A DNA stretch of 52,532 bases, from NCBI GenBank assembly GCA_913031625.1, contig CAJWGB010000001.1:1-52532 (forward strand), given 5' to 3'. Positions 23,875 to 34,349 of this stretch are shown one piece after another. Every line of letters begins with the position of its first letter. Position 1 is the stretch's first letter. The translations under genes and the position numbers were made by a program. The notes under the pieces were generated by a model. That model ran no database searches. It had not been told where the DNA came from and saw nothing but the letters and a program-made list of their open reading frames with translations. The stretch is from an uncultured Planctomycetaceae bacterium (GTDB taxonomy: Bacteria; Planctomycetota; Planctomycetia; Planctomycetales; Planctomycetaceae).

Positions 23875-26800
23875 ATGACAGCTCTAAATCCAGGTAATTC
23901 AGGCAAACGACGTGACCCGTGGGTCATTGCATGCGCTCTGGCTGCGATTTCTTATGGTTTCGTGGTGATCTGGTACGTCACTACCTTTCCAGACATCGGT
24001 GTCCGCAGTCTGCTCCCCAATGAACCGGGTGAAACTGGTTTGCTGGTCACCGAATTTGTGCATGAGGATTCGGATGTCAGTGGGCCAATTCTGGAGCCCA
24101 ACGACCGGATTCTTGAGGTGGGCGGCCAGCCGGCGAGCGACTTTCTGCAGTTTGTCCACAACCTTGCGGATCTGAGGTCTCCTGTCATTCCGGTAGGTGG
24201 GGTGTTGGCACCGGACTCAAAGCCGATTGCGGAGCTGCGAAAACGGGCGCGGAGAAAAGAACACAAACAGGCGGCTGCCAGTCAGCAGCAATCCGCAGAC
24301 TCACAGGACAAGTCGAATGTGAATTCCGGGGACGAGGGAGCAGGAGCACCTTCGAAGGGAGACGGTGATGCTGACGCGAGCCCAACTGGTGAGTCGCCCG
24401 TAAAGAAGAGCTCCGACCAGAGCGAAGGCGACACGGGTGAGTCAGAGGTAGAGCAGGGAGTTGCTGTCGACCCGTCAGGCGATTCTGGAGAGACAGGACC
24501 GGAGGACGAGCAGCCTGGTGACGAGCAGTCCGATGGCGGCCGCACTGGTGGGAAAGGCGAGAAGCCCGAGAAGCCAGCCTCGACCGAGAAGCCTGGCTCG
24601 ACCGAGTCTGCGTTCGATGAGGACGCTGTTCCCGATCTGGTTGAGATCATTAGCAGTCAGGATGGTCAGCCGGGGCGACTGATGGTTCGCGTGGATGCGA
24701 TTCGTGGTGGGAAGCCTTTGGCGGCATATGTGTCCGTGAAGTCAATCGCCGTTTCTGACTTTGGACTGACCATCATCTGGTTTCTCAGTCAGCTCGGAAT
24801 CCTGGCGGTTGCGCTCACTGCATGGTGGCAGCGTCCCGGGGATGAGGTCATCCGTGTGTTCTGCATGATGTGTGCAGCATCAATCGTGGCGTTCGTTGGT
24901 GGCTTTCACTGGTGGGTGATTGTCGCGAACCCGCTGCTCAACCTTCCATTTATCGTGTGTGCCTGTCTGCTCCCGCCGACGACCTTGCACTTCTTCTGCC
25001 GATTCCCGCGAGACAACTTCGTCGTCACTCAGGGTGGCCGAGTGGCAATGGGTCTGCTGTACGGTCCTCCGCTGGTGGCGGCATTGCTGATCGCTGCAAC
25101 CTACTGGGCAGGGTGGGCACTTATGTCAACGGAGCCTGGCGAGATCACGCTGATTCAGCGAATCACGGCGCTGCTGTCCGGGCTGCTGGGTTCCGGCAGT
25201 CTCCAGTTCAATGCGTCCGTCGTGGCAGCCAAGCTGCTTTATGTGCTGCGAATTCTGGTCTACTTCGGCATTCTTGTGAGCAGCATTTATTTTGGCCTGA
25301 CTGTTTGGACCCTGGCCAACAGTCTTGGGCGGACTCAGAGTCCTGTTGAGCGACGGCAGACTTCCGGGATTCTGATTGCCTCGTTGTTATCCACTTTGCC
25401 GATCGCATATACGCTTTACCTTGCCTTCTACCAGAAGGAGAGTTTTGCTCTGGGGCAGGCTCAGTGGCCCATGTTCATTGCCAGCGGGATGTTTATGGCA
25501 GCGTACGCATGGGGCATGCTTAAGCATCGTCTGATTCTGGCCGATGAAACGCTGTTCCGCGGTCGACAGTATTTTATGACGTCCGGAGTTGTCACAGTCG
25601 TGACAGCTGTGGCGCTGGCCGCCGGAGCGTTAACCACGCGAACGTATTCACTGCCGCTGGACGCTTCCATCCCGCTGCACTTATCGTCATTCCTTGTCCT
25701 TGTTCTGGCGATTGGGTTCCTGCTGTGGGTGCGTGATCGTGTGCAGGCGATTGTGGACCAGCGATTCTTTTCTGAGAAGTATCAGATTGACCGAACATTG
25801 CGGCAGTTGAACCAGGCGTCCGGCTATCTGGCCGACCCAACGGCTTTGGCTGAAGTGACGCTGGTGACCTGTCGCGACGTAATGGATGCGTCTACGGCTG
25901 CGATGTATGTGCGAGACCCCAGAGGCACACTGCGTTTGATCGGTGCCGACGACTATGCGGACGTTCCCACTTCACTGGCAATGAGTCGCGTTGGTGACGC
26001 AGACGATGGGGAGATGGTTGTCCGTCGAATTCCCGCGGCAAGTCGCGAGCTGCAGTCACCCGTGCAGGAACTGATGGTTGATCTGCACTGCGAATTACTT
26101 TGTTTTCTACGCAGTGACTCCGGCACGGATGGAGTGATTCTTGTCGGGCGAAAAGTCAACGGCGCTCCCTACTCTCCAGAGGACATCGCATTTCTTCAGG
26201 CGACCGGTCAGATGACCGTGCTCGCGCTACACAGTTCGCGTGCCAATCAGAACCTGTCGCGGCTGAACTCAGAACTCAAGGTAAAAGTCGATCGTATTGC
26301 GGAGCAGCAACGGCAGCTGGCAATGCTGCGTGCCGAGTTAACGTCCCTTCAGCAGGCTGCCGGGACCGAGCCCATTCCTGAAGTAGACAGCGGATTCGAC
26401 CGAGGTGGCATTCGCGGAAACAGTGGGGCCATCCATTCTGTACTCGAGATGGCTCGTAAGGCGGCGTCGAGCAATCTGACTGTTCTTGTTCGCGGTGAAA
26501 GCGGGACGGGTAAAGAGCTCCTGGCGCGAGTCGTGCATCGCAATAGTGATCGCGCCGATCGGCCAATGGTTTCTGTGAACTGCGCTGCTCTGGCTCCATC
26601 ACTGCTGGAAAGTGAGCTGTTTGGCCATGTTCGAGGAGCCTTCACGGGCGCGACTTCAGATAAGGAAGGGCGATTCCAGGCAGCTGACGGCGGCACACTG
26701 TTCCTCGATGAGATCGGGGACATTTCGCTGGAGACTCAGGTAAAGCTGCTTCGAGTTCTTCAGGAGCGCTGTTTCGAGCCGGTGGGTTCCGGCCGTACGG

Positions 26801-27414
26801 TGGATGTCGATGTCCGTGTGATTGCTGCGACTCATCGCAACCTTGAGGAGATGATTGCTGTCGGCGAATTCCGTGAAGACCTCTATTACCGTCTCAACGT
26901 AATCAGCGTCACTCTGCCCGCACTTCGCGAGCGACGGGAAGACCTGATCGAACTGGTCTTCTATTTCCTCAATCGCGGTATTCGTAAGACCGGCAAGACG
27001 ATTCGCCAGATCGAACCGGATGCCCTTGCGGCTCTGGAACAGCATCGCTGGCCGGGCAACATTCGAGAGCTGGAAAACGCAGTTGAGCGAGCCATTGTGC
27101 TGGCGGACGGTGATTCAATCACGCTGAAGGATCTGCCTGGTGAGATCTCGGCCGGACTGCCGTCGCAGGCGTTGATTCTGTCGGATGCAGCCGCTGACAT
27201 GCCGGAGTGGGCGAACGATCTGATCCCGTCATCAGAGACTGACGTGGCGACAGAACTCGTTTCGCCCTCGGTTTCCGAGCCATCTGTGGATGAACGGGCT
27301 GAGTTGATTGCCGCTCTGGAGTCGACGGGTGGAAACAAAGCAAGGGCCGCTCGTTCGCTCAATCTGCCACGCAGCACATTCTACAGTCGGCTAAAAAAGC
27401 ACGGGCTGGGATAG
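23875..27414 (+). CDS. Membrane-bound sigma-54-dependent transcriptional activator (PDZ-like, multi-TM, GAF, AAA+, Fis HTH)
   Basis: 1179 aa. One N-terminal transmembrane helix (about 15-38); a PDZ-like extracytoplasmic piece ([19 protein letters not shown], about 63-85); an acidic, Ser/Gly/Glu-rich disordered stretch (about 112-256); eight or so further transmembrane helices (about 296-620); a GAF-like domain (about 640-790); a coiled coil (about 800-835); a sigma-54 interaction AAA+ domain with Walker A GESGTGKE near 873, the sigma-54 contact loop GAFTGA near 921 and Walker [12 protein letters not shown]; and a Fis-type helix-turn-helix at the C-terminus ([26 protein letters not shown]). 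Activators of this class remodel sigma-54 polymerase at -24/-12 promoters. Here sensing, membrane and DNA-binding parts are one chain, so an envelope signal could reach DNA without phosphotransfer. Target genes unknown. Confidence 0.88.
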   Translation: MTALNPGNSGKRRDPWVIACALAAISYGFVVIWYVTTFPDIGVRSLLPNEPGETGLLVTEFVHEDSDVSGPILEPNDRILEVGGQPASDFLQFVHNLADLRSPVIPVGGVLAPDSKPIAELRKRARRKEHKQAAASQQQSADSQDKSNVNSGDEGAGAPSKGDGDADASPTGESPVKKSSDQSEGDTGESEVEQGVAVDPSGDSGETGPEDEQPGDEQSDGGRTGGKGEKPEKPASTEKPGSTESAFDEDAVPDLVEIISSQDGQPGRLMVRVDAIRGGKPLAAYVSVKSIAVSDFGLTIIWFLSQLGILAVALTAWWQRPGDEVIRVFCMMCAASIVAFVGGFHWWVIVANPLLNLPFIVCACLLPPTTLHFFCRFPRDNFVVTQGGRVAMGLLYGPPLVAALLIAATYWAGWALMSTEPGEITLIQRITALLSGLLGSGSLQFNASVVAAKLLYVLRILVYFGILVSSIYFGLTVWTLANSLGRTQSPVERRQTSGILIASLLSTLPIAYTLYLAFYQKESFALGQAQWPMFIASGMFMAAYAWGMLKHRLILADETLFRGRQYFMTSGVVTVVTAVALAAGALTTRTYSLPLDASIPLHLSSFLVLVLAIGFLLWVRDRVQAIVDQRFFSEKYQIDRTLRQLNQASGYLADPTALAEVTLVTCRDVMDASTAAMYVRDPRGTLRLIGADDYADVPTSLAMSRVGDADDGEMVVRRIPAASRELQSPVQELMVDLHCELLCFLRSDSGTDGVILVGRKVNGAPYSPEDIAFLQATGQMTVLALHSSRANQNLSRLNSELKVKVDRIAEQQRQLAMLRAELTSLQQAAGTEPIPEVDSGFDRGGIRGNSGAIHSVLEMARKAASSNLTVLVRGESGTGKELLARVVHRNSDRADRPMVSVNCAALAPSLLESELFGHVRGAFTGATSDKEGRFQAADGGTLFLDEIGDISLETQVKLLRVLQERCFEPVGSGRTVDVDVRVIAATHRNLEEMIAVGEFREDLYYRLNVISVTLPALRERREDLIELVFYFLNRGIRKTGKTIRQIEPDALAALEQHRWPGNIRELENAVERAIVLADGDSITLKDLPGEISAGLPSQALILSDAAADMPEWANDLIPSSETDVATELVSPSVSEPSVDERAELIAALESTGGNKARAARSLNLPRSTFYSRLKKHGLG

Positions 27415-27575
27415 CTCCTTCTTTTCTGTTCAACAGTTACAGCCCGATCCAGTACTGGCACCCGAGCTCAGTCGCATCAGAATGCCGTGCCTGCAAAGCC
27501 ACTCGGATCGGTTTTCGGACCGCCACCTGTTAAAGTCAGATTGGCTGCTTTCGAATTGTGCGAGGAGTGGATCTG

Positions 27576-29138
27576 ATGCGAGTTCGCCTGACCGTTCTGT
27601 TTCTTTTGATTGCTTCAGCATCAGCCGAAGATGCTGACGTGCTGTTGCAGGGTGGCACCGTCATTGACGGTTCGGGAAGCAATCGTTTTGCTGCCGATGT
27701 GGCGATTCGAGACGACCAGATTATCCGGGTGGGTGACTGCGCAGACGTGGACGCTGTCTGGACGATTGACTGCACTGGCAGGATCGTTTGTCCGGGCTTC
27801 ATCGACCTGCACAATCATTCAGACCGCCAGATTGTCCGGCCTCAGACGCGCGCAGCCGTCAACTATGTGACTCAGGGCTGCACCACGATGGTGACAGGCA
27901 ACTGTGGCTCAGGCCCGGTCGATACGGGCGACTATTTAAAAAAGATCGATGTCTCGGGTGCCGGGCCCAATGTGGCTCATCTGATTCCCCAGGGTTCTGT
28001 AAGGGAACGCGTCCTGGGTTCAGTGAATGTGGAGGCCACGGAAGAGCAGATCAGTGAGATGCGGGCGCTCTGCGACCGGGCGATGCAGGATGGTGCATGG
28101 GGGATGTCAACCGGACTGATCTATGTGCCAAGTTCCTATGCGGATACGAAAGAGCTGATCGAACTGGCAAAGATCGTGGGCAAACATGGGGGCATCTATG
28201 CGAGTCACATTCGGGGTGAGGGCACTGGTCTGCTCAAATCGGTGAATGAGGCGCTGGAGATTGGTCGTCAGGCTGAAGTGCCTGTGCATGTCTCCCACTT
28301 TAAATCCAGTGGCCGCGACGCATGGGGACTGGTGCGACAGGCCGTTCGAATGATCGAAAAGGAGCGAGCTGCCGGTCGCACAGTGACAGCGGATCAGTAT
28401 CCCTACATCGCTTCCAGCACGTCTCTGGGCGCCACCCTTTTGCCCAGCTCTGCCAGAGCCGGCGGGTCAAAGGCTTTAATTGCCCGGATGGACAATCCGG
28501 AGACCGGACCTGCGCTGACTCGCACGATTGAGCGCAGTGTTCAGAAAAAGGACGGCGGCCGTGCAGTGCGGATTGCTCGTTATGCACCCAACCAGGCGTA
28601 CGTTGGCAGGAACCTGGCCGAGATCGCGGCAATGCAGAAGAAGACGGCTGCGGAGATTGCTGAGGAGATCCTTCGTGGTGGCGGGGCCAGCATTGTTAAC
28701 TTCAGTATGAATGAGGAAGACGTTCGGCATGTCATGGCCGTGCCCTGGGTGGCCACTGCGTCTGACGGCCGAGCGTATCTGCCGGGTGCGGATCGACCTC
28801 ACCCGCGGAATTACGGGACCTTCCCGCGCAAGCTGGCGTACTACAGCCTGCAGGAGAAAGTTGTTGGGCTGGAACAGGCCGTTCGCAGCATGACCAGTCT
28901 TCCGGCAAAGATCCTGGGAGTCAAAGACCGAGGACTCCTGAAGGTCGGATTGATGGCAGATGTCGTCGTTCTTGATCCGGCATTGTTGAAGGATACGGCG
29001 ACTTTCGGTGCGCCGCACCAGTACGCAAAGGGGATCGACTATGTGCTGGTGAATGGCACCATGGTTGTGAGTGAGGGTACTCCGACGGGCGCGCTTCCGG
29101 GCCGTGCTTTGCGACACACCGCTGTTGAAGCTCGTTGA
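27576..29138 (+). CDS. Secreted N-acyl-D-amino-acid deacylase (D-aminoacylase)
   Basis: 520 aa. The ATG is preceded at good spacing by GAGGAG and followed by a signal peptide (MRVRLTVLFLLIASASA); an upstream GTG at 27558 is less likely. It is an amidohydrolase-superfamily enzyme: metal ligands in GFIDLHNHSD, the bridging Cys of GCTTMVTGNCG typical of D-aminoacylases, YASHIRGEG and VHVSHFKSSG, and the catalytic Asp in VATASDGRAY. The C-terminal KVGLMADVVVLDP is the small beta-domain. The family frees D-amino acids from N-acyl forms using zinc. Export would place it on peptidoglycan- or diet-derived N-acyl-D-amino acids, which is inference. It is separated from the activator gene by 161 nt. Confidence 0.88.
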   Translation: MRVRLTVLFLLIASASAEDADVLLQGGTVIDGSGSNRFAADVAIRDDQIIRVGDCADVDAVWTIDCTGRIVCPGFIDLHNHSDRQIVRPQTRAAVNYVTQGCTTMVTGNCGSGPVDTGDYLKKIDVSGAGPNVAHLIPQGSVRERVLGSVNVEATEEQISEMRALCDRAMQDGAWGMSTGLIYVPSSYADTKELIELAKIVGKHGGIYASHIRGEGTGLLKSVNEALEIGRQAEVPVHVSHFKSSGRDAWGLVRQAVRMIEKERAAGRTVTADQYPYIASSTSLGATLLPSSARAGGSKALIARMDNPETGPALTRTIERSVQKKDGGRAVRIARYAPNQAYVGRNLAEIAAMQKKTAAEIAEEILRGGGASIVNFSMNEEDVRHVMAVPWVATASDGRAYLPGADRPHPRNYGTFPRKLAYYSLQEKVVGLEQAVRSMTSLPAKILGVKDRGLLKVGLMADVVVLDPALLKDTATFGAPHQYAKGIDYVLVNGTMVVSEGTPTGALPGRALRHTAVEAR

Positions 29139-29488
29139 TCAATCACGCGCGGCGGCCGGGTAGTCCTCCCTGTTTAACCGGAGATCCAGGGTCCCCCGCC
29201 GCATCATGTGCCTCAGAATTCGCCGTCGCTGCAGCTGCGGCGACCGGTGAAACATGAATTCGCTCAGTATGGAACATCGGTTGCGAATTCTTTTCTCAAG
29301 GCAGCCCGATCCGAGTTGTTCCGCAATCACTGTCTTGCTGCGCCCGCGAACCGCAGCATCGGTTCCTGGACTGGTCCCAGCCCCGGTTTTCATATGGCAG
29401 CTGTTATCTCTTGCCGTTGGTTTCGACTTTGCCAGTGCAGGCGTATACTCGAACTCTCGATCGCTACCGCACAATTCAGGAGAAAACA
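29139..29488. other. Intergenic region, no gene recognised
   Basis: 350 nt. Short open frames exist on both strands, but none shows a ribosome-binding site, signal peptide or family motif. The final bases contain AGGAG (29478-29482), the ribosome-binding site of the next gene. Confidence 0.4.
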
Positions 29489-30511
29489 ATGATGTCAATT
29501 CGTAATGCCTGCCTGCTGACACTGCTGTTTGTGTGCTCTGCAGCCAATGCTCAGATTGTTCCCAAAGGTGCCAGGCCAGAGAAACTGTTTGAAGGTGTGA
29601 TGCTGACCGAGGGTGTGGCAGTTGCTCCGGATGGCATGGTTTACTTCAGTGACATTACGTTTTCTGACAAGACGCGTCAGCCGGACGGATCATTTCATGC
29701 GGGTCATATCTGGGTGTTCAATCCCAACACCGGAAAGACAAAGATCTTTCGATCTCCCAGCGGCATGAGTAACGGCATCAAGTTCGATGCTGCAGGCAAC
29801 ATGCTGGTATGTGAGGGAGCGGACTATGGTGGCCGTCGGGTGACCCGGACCAACATGAAGACCGGCCAGGCGTTTGTGATTGCCGCACGATTCAATAACC
29901 GACCCTTAAACGCTCCCAACGACATTACGCTGGATGAAAAAGGCAGAATGTACTTCAGTGATCCACGGTACCTTGGACCGGAGTCTGTCGATCAGCCCGT
30001 CATGGCTGTGTACCGACTTGATACCGACCTCACACTGCACAGGATCATCACCGATGCCGGGAAGCCAAACGGAGTCTGTGTCTCTCCCGACCAGAAGACG
30101 CTCTATGTTGTTTGCCATAACAATGGCAGTACAGGGGGCATTGACCCGATTGAGAACAACGAAGAGCCTCAGCCACAGAAGGGTCGCATGGAGCTCATGG
30201 CCTACGACCTGCATGACGATGGCACGGCCACATTTCGCAGGACGCTGGTGAACTACTACCCACAGGACGGCCCTGATGGTCTGTGTTGTGACGTGAAAGG
30301 CAACATCTATGTTGCTGAGCGAGACACGTCGAAGCCGGGAATTGGAATTTATTCGCCGGAAGGCAAACAGCTGGACTTTATCCCGACGGAGCTTCCGACG
30401 AATGTTGGTTTCGGCCGTGGGGAAGATGCCAGCGTGCTCTATATCACGGCCGGCAGCAGCCTGTTTCGAATCCGACTTTCCATCGACGGATATCACCTTC
30501 CGTCGAAGTAG
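29489..30511 (+). CDS. Secreted SMP-30/gluconolactonase/LRE family protein
   Basis: 340 aa. The ATG follows AGGAG by six bases and opens a signal peptide (MMSIRNACLLTLLFVCSAANA); a longer frame starting at 29411 has no such support. The mature part is a six-bladed SMP-30 propeller: MLTEGVAVAPDGMVYFSD, then NAPNDITLDEKGRMYFSDP, then KPNGVCVSPDQKTLYVVCHNN and GPDGLCCDVKGNIYVAE. The Asn and Asp in PND and PNG are the usual calcium ligands of lactonases in this family. It is a paralogue of the C-terminal half of the large fusion at 16490-19435, sharing blade order. Lactone hydrolysis in the periplasm is the likely activity; the substrate is unknown. Confidence 0.85.
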   Translation: MMSIRNACLLTLLFVCSAANAQIVPKGARPEKLFEGVMLTEGVAVAPDGMVYFSDITFSDKTRQPDGSFHAGHIWVFNPNTGKTKIFRSPSGMSNGIKFDAAGNMLVCEGADYGGRRVTRTNMKTGQAFVIAARFNNRPLNAPNDITLDEKGRMYFSDPRYLGPESVDQPVMAVYRLDTDLTLHRIITDAGKPNGVCVSPDQKTLYVVCHNNGSTGGIDPIENNEEPQPQKGRMELMAYDLHDDGTATFRRTLVNYYPQDGPDGLCCDVKGNIYVAERDTSKPGIGIYSPEGKQLDFIPTELPTNVGFGRGEDASVLYITAGSSLFRIRLSIDGYHLPSK

Positions 30512-30550
30512 TCTGGTCGGCTGAATGCTTTGCATGCAGAGCAGTACGTA

Positions 30551-30571
30551 CGACGGACTACCGGTCCGTCG
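30551..30571 (+). terminator. Candidate transcription terminator hairpin
   Basis: Perfect 8-bp stem CGACGGAC / GTCCGTCG with a 5-nt loop, 40 nt after the SMP-30 stop codon and followed by CTTCTGTTGG. GC-rich stem, weak T-run. Confidence 0.4.
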
Positions 30572-30788
30572 CTTCTGTTGGAATTGACCGTGTTGGTGGT
30601 CGTGTGGCATCTGACACGCTCGTCAGATGAATGTTCACCAGAGCTGTTCTTAATGAGGTTCGGTGGGCCAATTCCGTTGGAAGAGTTCGAATCAGCGATT
30701 CAGGCGACGACGCCCGGAAATTGCGATAGGATCAGGGTCAGCCGAAATCGGCCCTTGAAGATTTCACTGACAGAAGGTGTATTGTCTC

Positions 30789-31496
30789 ATGCGTCTGTTT
30801 GCCCTGTTGCTGCTGTGTCTGCCAACAGCTTTAAGTGACGACCCAGTCACCGCTTATTTCGATGACTTTCACGATGTGCGCGGCTTTTATTCAACCAATA
30901 CCAATGGCGAGTATCAGGATTCGTTCGATGAACGGACTCGGGAGCTTCACTCTTACATGGGCGGAGGATTTGAGGGCGGCTACCTTGAAGTCAATGTCCT
31001 TGAGGACAGAAAGAGAAAGGGCCCTGATGACAAACCCGGAGTCATTGCTCTTTCGTTTGAGGTCGTGCCCGAATCTGCTGGCCACAGTGGGTTCCTGTAC
31101 AAGGGGCGGCAGGCGGATCCAATTCGCCTGAAGGGATTAAAGGTTCCCGCTCAGAAAGAGGACCTGGAACGCGTCACTGTCAGTTTTCAGTATAAGGCCG
31201 TGAATTTGACGAAGGAGCACATTGGTGCGACGGTTAATTGTCGATTCGAGCCGGATATCGACGATCCGTACAACCATCGGATTGACTTTGGTGAGCTGAA
31301 AGCCACAGAGAATTGGCAGACCTTCAGCAGGACTCTGAAAGACGGGGAAAACCGCGAGGAGTTCCTCAGGATCATCAATTCAGACAAACAGGCAGCATTC
31401 AAGCTCGTCTGGAGCCAGCAGGGGAAGATCTCCAATTATCAGGACGGTGACACGATCCTCATTGATAATTTAAAGATCACTGTCAAACAGAAGTGA
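30789..31496 (+). CDS. Small secreted protein, probably a beta-sandwich, unknown function
   Basis: 235 aa with a signal peptide (MRLFALLLLCLPTALS). The mature protein is rich in alternating beta-type sequence with a C-terminal segment (INSDKQAAFKLVWSQQG, then GDTILIDNLKITV) like the closing strands of a jelly-roll carbohydrate-binding or concanavalin-like domain. No catalytic motif is visible. A GTG 12 nt upstream (30777) is an alternative start; AGAAGG lies at a distance that slightly favours the ATG. It has a 277-nt upstream gap containing the terminator-like hairpin of the previous gene, so it is probably transcribed on its own. Confidence 0.65.
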   Translation: MRLFALLLLCLPTALSDDPVTAYFDDFHDVRGFYSTNTNGEYQDSFDERTRELHSYMGGGFEGGYLEVNVLEDRKRKGPDDKPGVIALSFEVVPESAGHSGFLYKGRQADPIRLKGLKVPAQKEDLERVTVSFQYKAVNLTKEHIGATVNCRFEPDIDDPYNHRIDFGELKATENWQTFSRTLKDGENREEFLRIINSDKQAAFKLVWSQQGKISNYQDGDTILIDNLKITVKQK

Positions 31497-31707
31497 TTGG
31501 CAGAGCAGGGGCGCCGGCTCTTCACCTTATGACCTGTTCCCGCCACCGATGCGCTGGGACCGTGTTAAACCCAGGGAGTACACTCGACTCACCCGGGTTC
31601 CCTGTATAACATTTTGTTCTGACCGTCACTGCTGACGAATCACGGGGTTCAGCCGGATGCATTGTTTTAGCGTCCCGGTTTCGGGATGGCAGAAAAAGGG
31701 GCCTGAC

Positions 31708-34224
31708 ATGAAGATCTTTCGCCGAGCGGCAGCTGCAACAGTGTTGTTGACCAGTATTGGACTTTCCGTCTGGGCATTCAGTGAGGCTCCACAGGCCGTC
31801 GACCCTGAATCGCTGCACCCCCGATCTTCGGCACTGTATGTCGCCTGGGACGGGACGGAAGCTCATGCGGACGCCATCGAAAAGACGGCTCAGTACAAGG
31901 CGATCGTCGACAGTGGGCTTATGGATTACGGCATGCGGCTGATGACTCAGTCAATGATGCGGCTCAATGAACAGATGGGGGCACCTGGAAGCAGCGATGA
32001 ACTGGAGCAACTGCTTGGCGGCACGTCTGCATTCAAACATCTGTATGAGCAGGGCGTCTCACTGTCTGTTACGGCAGGTGACCGTGGACCCAACCCGCTG
32101 GGAACACTTGTCTTCCATGATGCGGCAAAGATGTCAGACCAGATTCCCGCGCTGTTGTTTGCTTTTGATATTCGTGACGAGCCCCAGGAAAAAACAATCA
32201 ACGGTCGAGACGTCTCGTTTCTGATGTCTCCTGCCAATCCGGGTCTGGAGATCGCATGGTGGAAGGAAGGCCCACACCTTGTGCTCGGTGTCGGCATGAC
32301 GCCTGCCGAGCGAATTGTGGCCCTGGCCGAGGGGGATGGTCGCAACGTCAAATCAAACAAGCTCTGGAAGAGATGCCGAGACCGTGATGATGAGGCTGAA
32401 GTGGCGCTCGTCGGCTGGCTGGACATTGGCACAGTCCGAGACATGTTTGCTCCAATGCCGCTTCCTGTTCCTCAGCCCGAACAGGACGCTCCTGTCACTG
32501 TTGCTGACGTGGCGGTTGCTCTGGGACTGGACAAACTCGGTGCTGTCGGCGGATCGGTCGGCTTTGACGGAGAAGCGTCAGTCGTTCATTCATTTGTTGA
32601 TTCTCCCAGCCCCCGAGCAGGGCTGATGAAGCTGGCAGATCAGCCCCTGATCAGCCTGAAAGATCTTCCGCCAATGCCGGACAACTGTCACACGTTCGCA
32701 GCCTTTTCTCTGGATGCTCAACAGGCATGGACGGATTCACTCCAGGTTGTTCGCAGTACATTGCAATTCATGCCGCCTGAAGCATCCGAAGATATGGATC
32801 AGGTGCTGGGCATGGTCAACGCGACGCTCGGAATGGACGTTGGTGATGGGCTGTTTAAAGGGGTTGGCAATGTGTACTGCATCTATCAGGACTCAGCCGC
32901 TGCTCCGTTTGGCTTCGGAATGAGCGCTGCCATTTCCGTGAAGGATCGTGAAGCCGTCCTGAATGCCATTGCCGCACTGGAACAGCAGATTCCGGCGATC
33001 GGAGCACAGGCTGATGTGCCTGTTCCTCTGACAGTTCAGCGCACCGAATACAACGGACGACTGCTGCTGACACTACCCGCAGGTGTGTTCGCTCCAACGA
33101 TTGGCATCGGTGAAGACTGGATCTCCATTGGTCTGTATCCCCAGCCTGTGAAGGCATTCTTCATGCGAGCTGACGGAGACCTGCCCTCATGGAAGCCTTC
33201 TGCCCAACACAAGACTGCTCTGGCCAGTCTGCCGAAGAAGTTCACGTCCATCTCTGTCGATGACCCGCGTGAAGGACTTCGCGTGCTGTATACTTTTGTA
33301 CCGATGATGAATAGCGCGATTCACACTGTCGCACCATCGATGGGGCCGGACGCTGTGATGGCAGCGGACCTGCCACCACAGGAACTTGTGATCAAACCAT
33401 TATTTCCGAATGTCGGTGTCAGTGTCCCGGGACCAAACGGGATTCAGCACTACAGTCGGTCGTCGCTCCCTGTTGCTCCGGTACCATCTGCTGAAGGCGG
33501 CCTGGCTGTGCCGGTGCTGGTCGCACTGCTGCTTCCCGCTGTTCAGCAGGCACGGGAAGCGGCTCGCCGAATGGAGTCCAGTAACAACATGAAGATGCTT
33601 GGGCTCTCGATGCACAACTACCATGACGCGTACAGACACCTGCCGATTGGTACCGTGCCGAACGAAAAACTGAAGTCGCCGGAAGACAGATTGAGCTTCC
33701 TCTATTCGATTCTGCCGTTTCACGAACATAACGATATCTATGATCTGATGGATCGAGAGAAGGGCTGGACTGATGAGGCCAATCGTGAATTTGCTCAGAT
33801 GCAGATTTTCTCATACAGCAATCCGGGTTACGGAAGTGAAGGAGCCTCAACGCACTACGTGGGAATTGCAGGTGTCGGCAAAGATGCTCCGAAGCTGCCC
33901 GTCAATTCGCCGCGTGCCGGCATGTTTGGCTACGACAGGAAGGTGCGGTTCACTGACGTGAAGGATGGGCTTTCCAACACTGCGATGATGGCTGAGACGA
34001 CGGATCAGGATGTTCCCTGGGCGAAGGGGGGGGCCACCATTCGAGCCCTCACTCAGGAACCCTACATCAACGGTCCCGATGGGATTGGCGGGCCGTTTTC
34101 CGGGGGTTGCCACATTCTGATGGGCGACGGATCTGTCCGATTTGTCTCTGAAACGGGGGATCCGGAGGTCATGAAGGCGTTGTCCACGATTCGTGGTGGC
34201 GAGCGGGTTCCCTTCGAGTTTTAG
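31708..34224 (+). CDS. Large exported protein with C-terminal DUF1559 (SBP_bac_10-like) segment
   Basis: 838 aa from the ATG preceded by AAGGGG; begins with a signal peptide or anchor (KIFRRAAAATVLLTSIGLSVWA). About 580 residues of unrecognised periplasmic sequence come first (SLHPRSSALYVAWDGTEAHA onward). The end is planctomycete DUF1559: VALLLPAVQQAREAARRM, then MKMLGLSMHNYHDAYRHLP, then GLSNTAMMAE and the closing ILMGDGSVRFVSETGDP. In ordinary DUF1559 proteins the LLPAVQQAREAARR helix is the N-terminal pilin-like anchor right after FTLIELLVVIAI; here it lies near residue 610, with no prepilin cleavage site. The DUF1559 family is hugely expanded in planctomycetes and is of unclear function. 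Confidence 0.8.
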   Translation: MKIFRRAAAATVLLTSIGLSVWAFSEAPQAVDPESLHPRSSALYVAWDGTEAHADAIEKTAQYKAIVDSGLMDYGMRLMTQSMMRLNEQMGAPGSSDELEQLLGGTSAFKHLYEQGVSLSVTAGDRGPNPLGTLVFHDAAKMSDQIPALLFAFDIRDEPQEKTINGRDVSFLMSPANPGLEIAWWKEGPHLVLGVGMTPAERIVALAEGDGRNVKSNKLWKRCRDRDDEAEVALVGWLDIGTVRDMFAPMPLPVPQPEQDAPVTVADVAVALGLDKLGAVGGSVGFDGEASVVHSFVDSPSPRAGLMKLADQPLISLKDLPPMPDNCHTFAAFSLDAQQAWTDSLQVVRSTLQFMPPEASEDMDQVLGMVNATLGMDVGDGLFKGVGNVYCIYQDSAAAPFGFGMSAAISVKDREAVLNAIAALEQQIPAIGAQADVPVPLTVQRTEYNGRLLLTLPAGVFAPTIGIGEDWISIGLYPQPVKAFFMRADGDLPSWKPSAQHKTALASLPKKFTSISVDDPREGLRVLYTFVPMMNSAIHTVAPSMGPDAVMAADLPPQELVIKPLFPNVGVSVPGPNGIQHYSRSSLPVAPVPSAEGGLAVPVLVALLLPAVQQAREAARRMESSNNMKMLGLSMHNYHDAYRHLPIGTVPNEKLKSPEDRLSFLYSILPFHEHNDIYDLMDREKGWTDEANREFAQMQIFSYSNPGYGSEGASTHYVGIAGVGKDAPKLPVNSPRAGMFGYDRKVRFTDVKDGLSNTAMMAETTDQDVPWAKGGATIRALTQEPYINGPDGIGGPFSGGCHILMGDGSVRFVSETGDPEVMKALSTIRGGERVPFEF

Positions 34225-34349
34225 GACGGCTGTTGGCACATGAAGTGGCACCCGTGGCGCATCCTGTGTGTTGAGAACCCGCGATCACGGGCCCCACGGA
34301 TTGCATTTGTGACAGTTGGGCGCCTGTGGTTGCCGGTGAAACGAAAGAT

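Noticed and set aside
29139-29522. Open frames on both strands in the gap before the SMP-30 gene
   Set aside because: No ribosome-binding site, signal peptide or family similarity; amino-acid composition is that of non-coding sequence.
8505-34224. Homology between the secreted protein at 8505-10229 and the front part of the DUF1559-related protein
   Set aside because: Both are large exported proteins with similar composition, but I could not align any shared motif.
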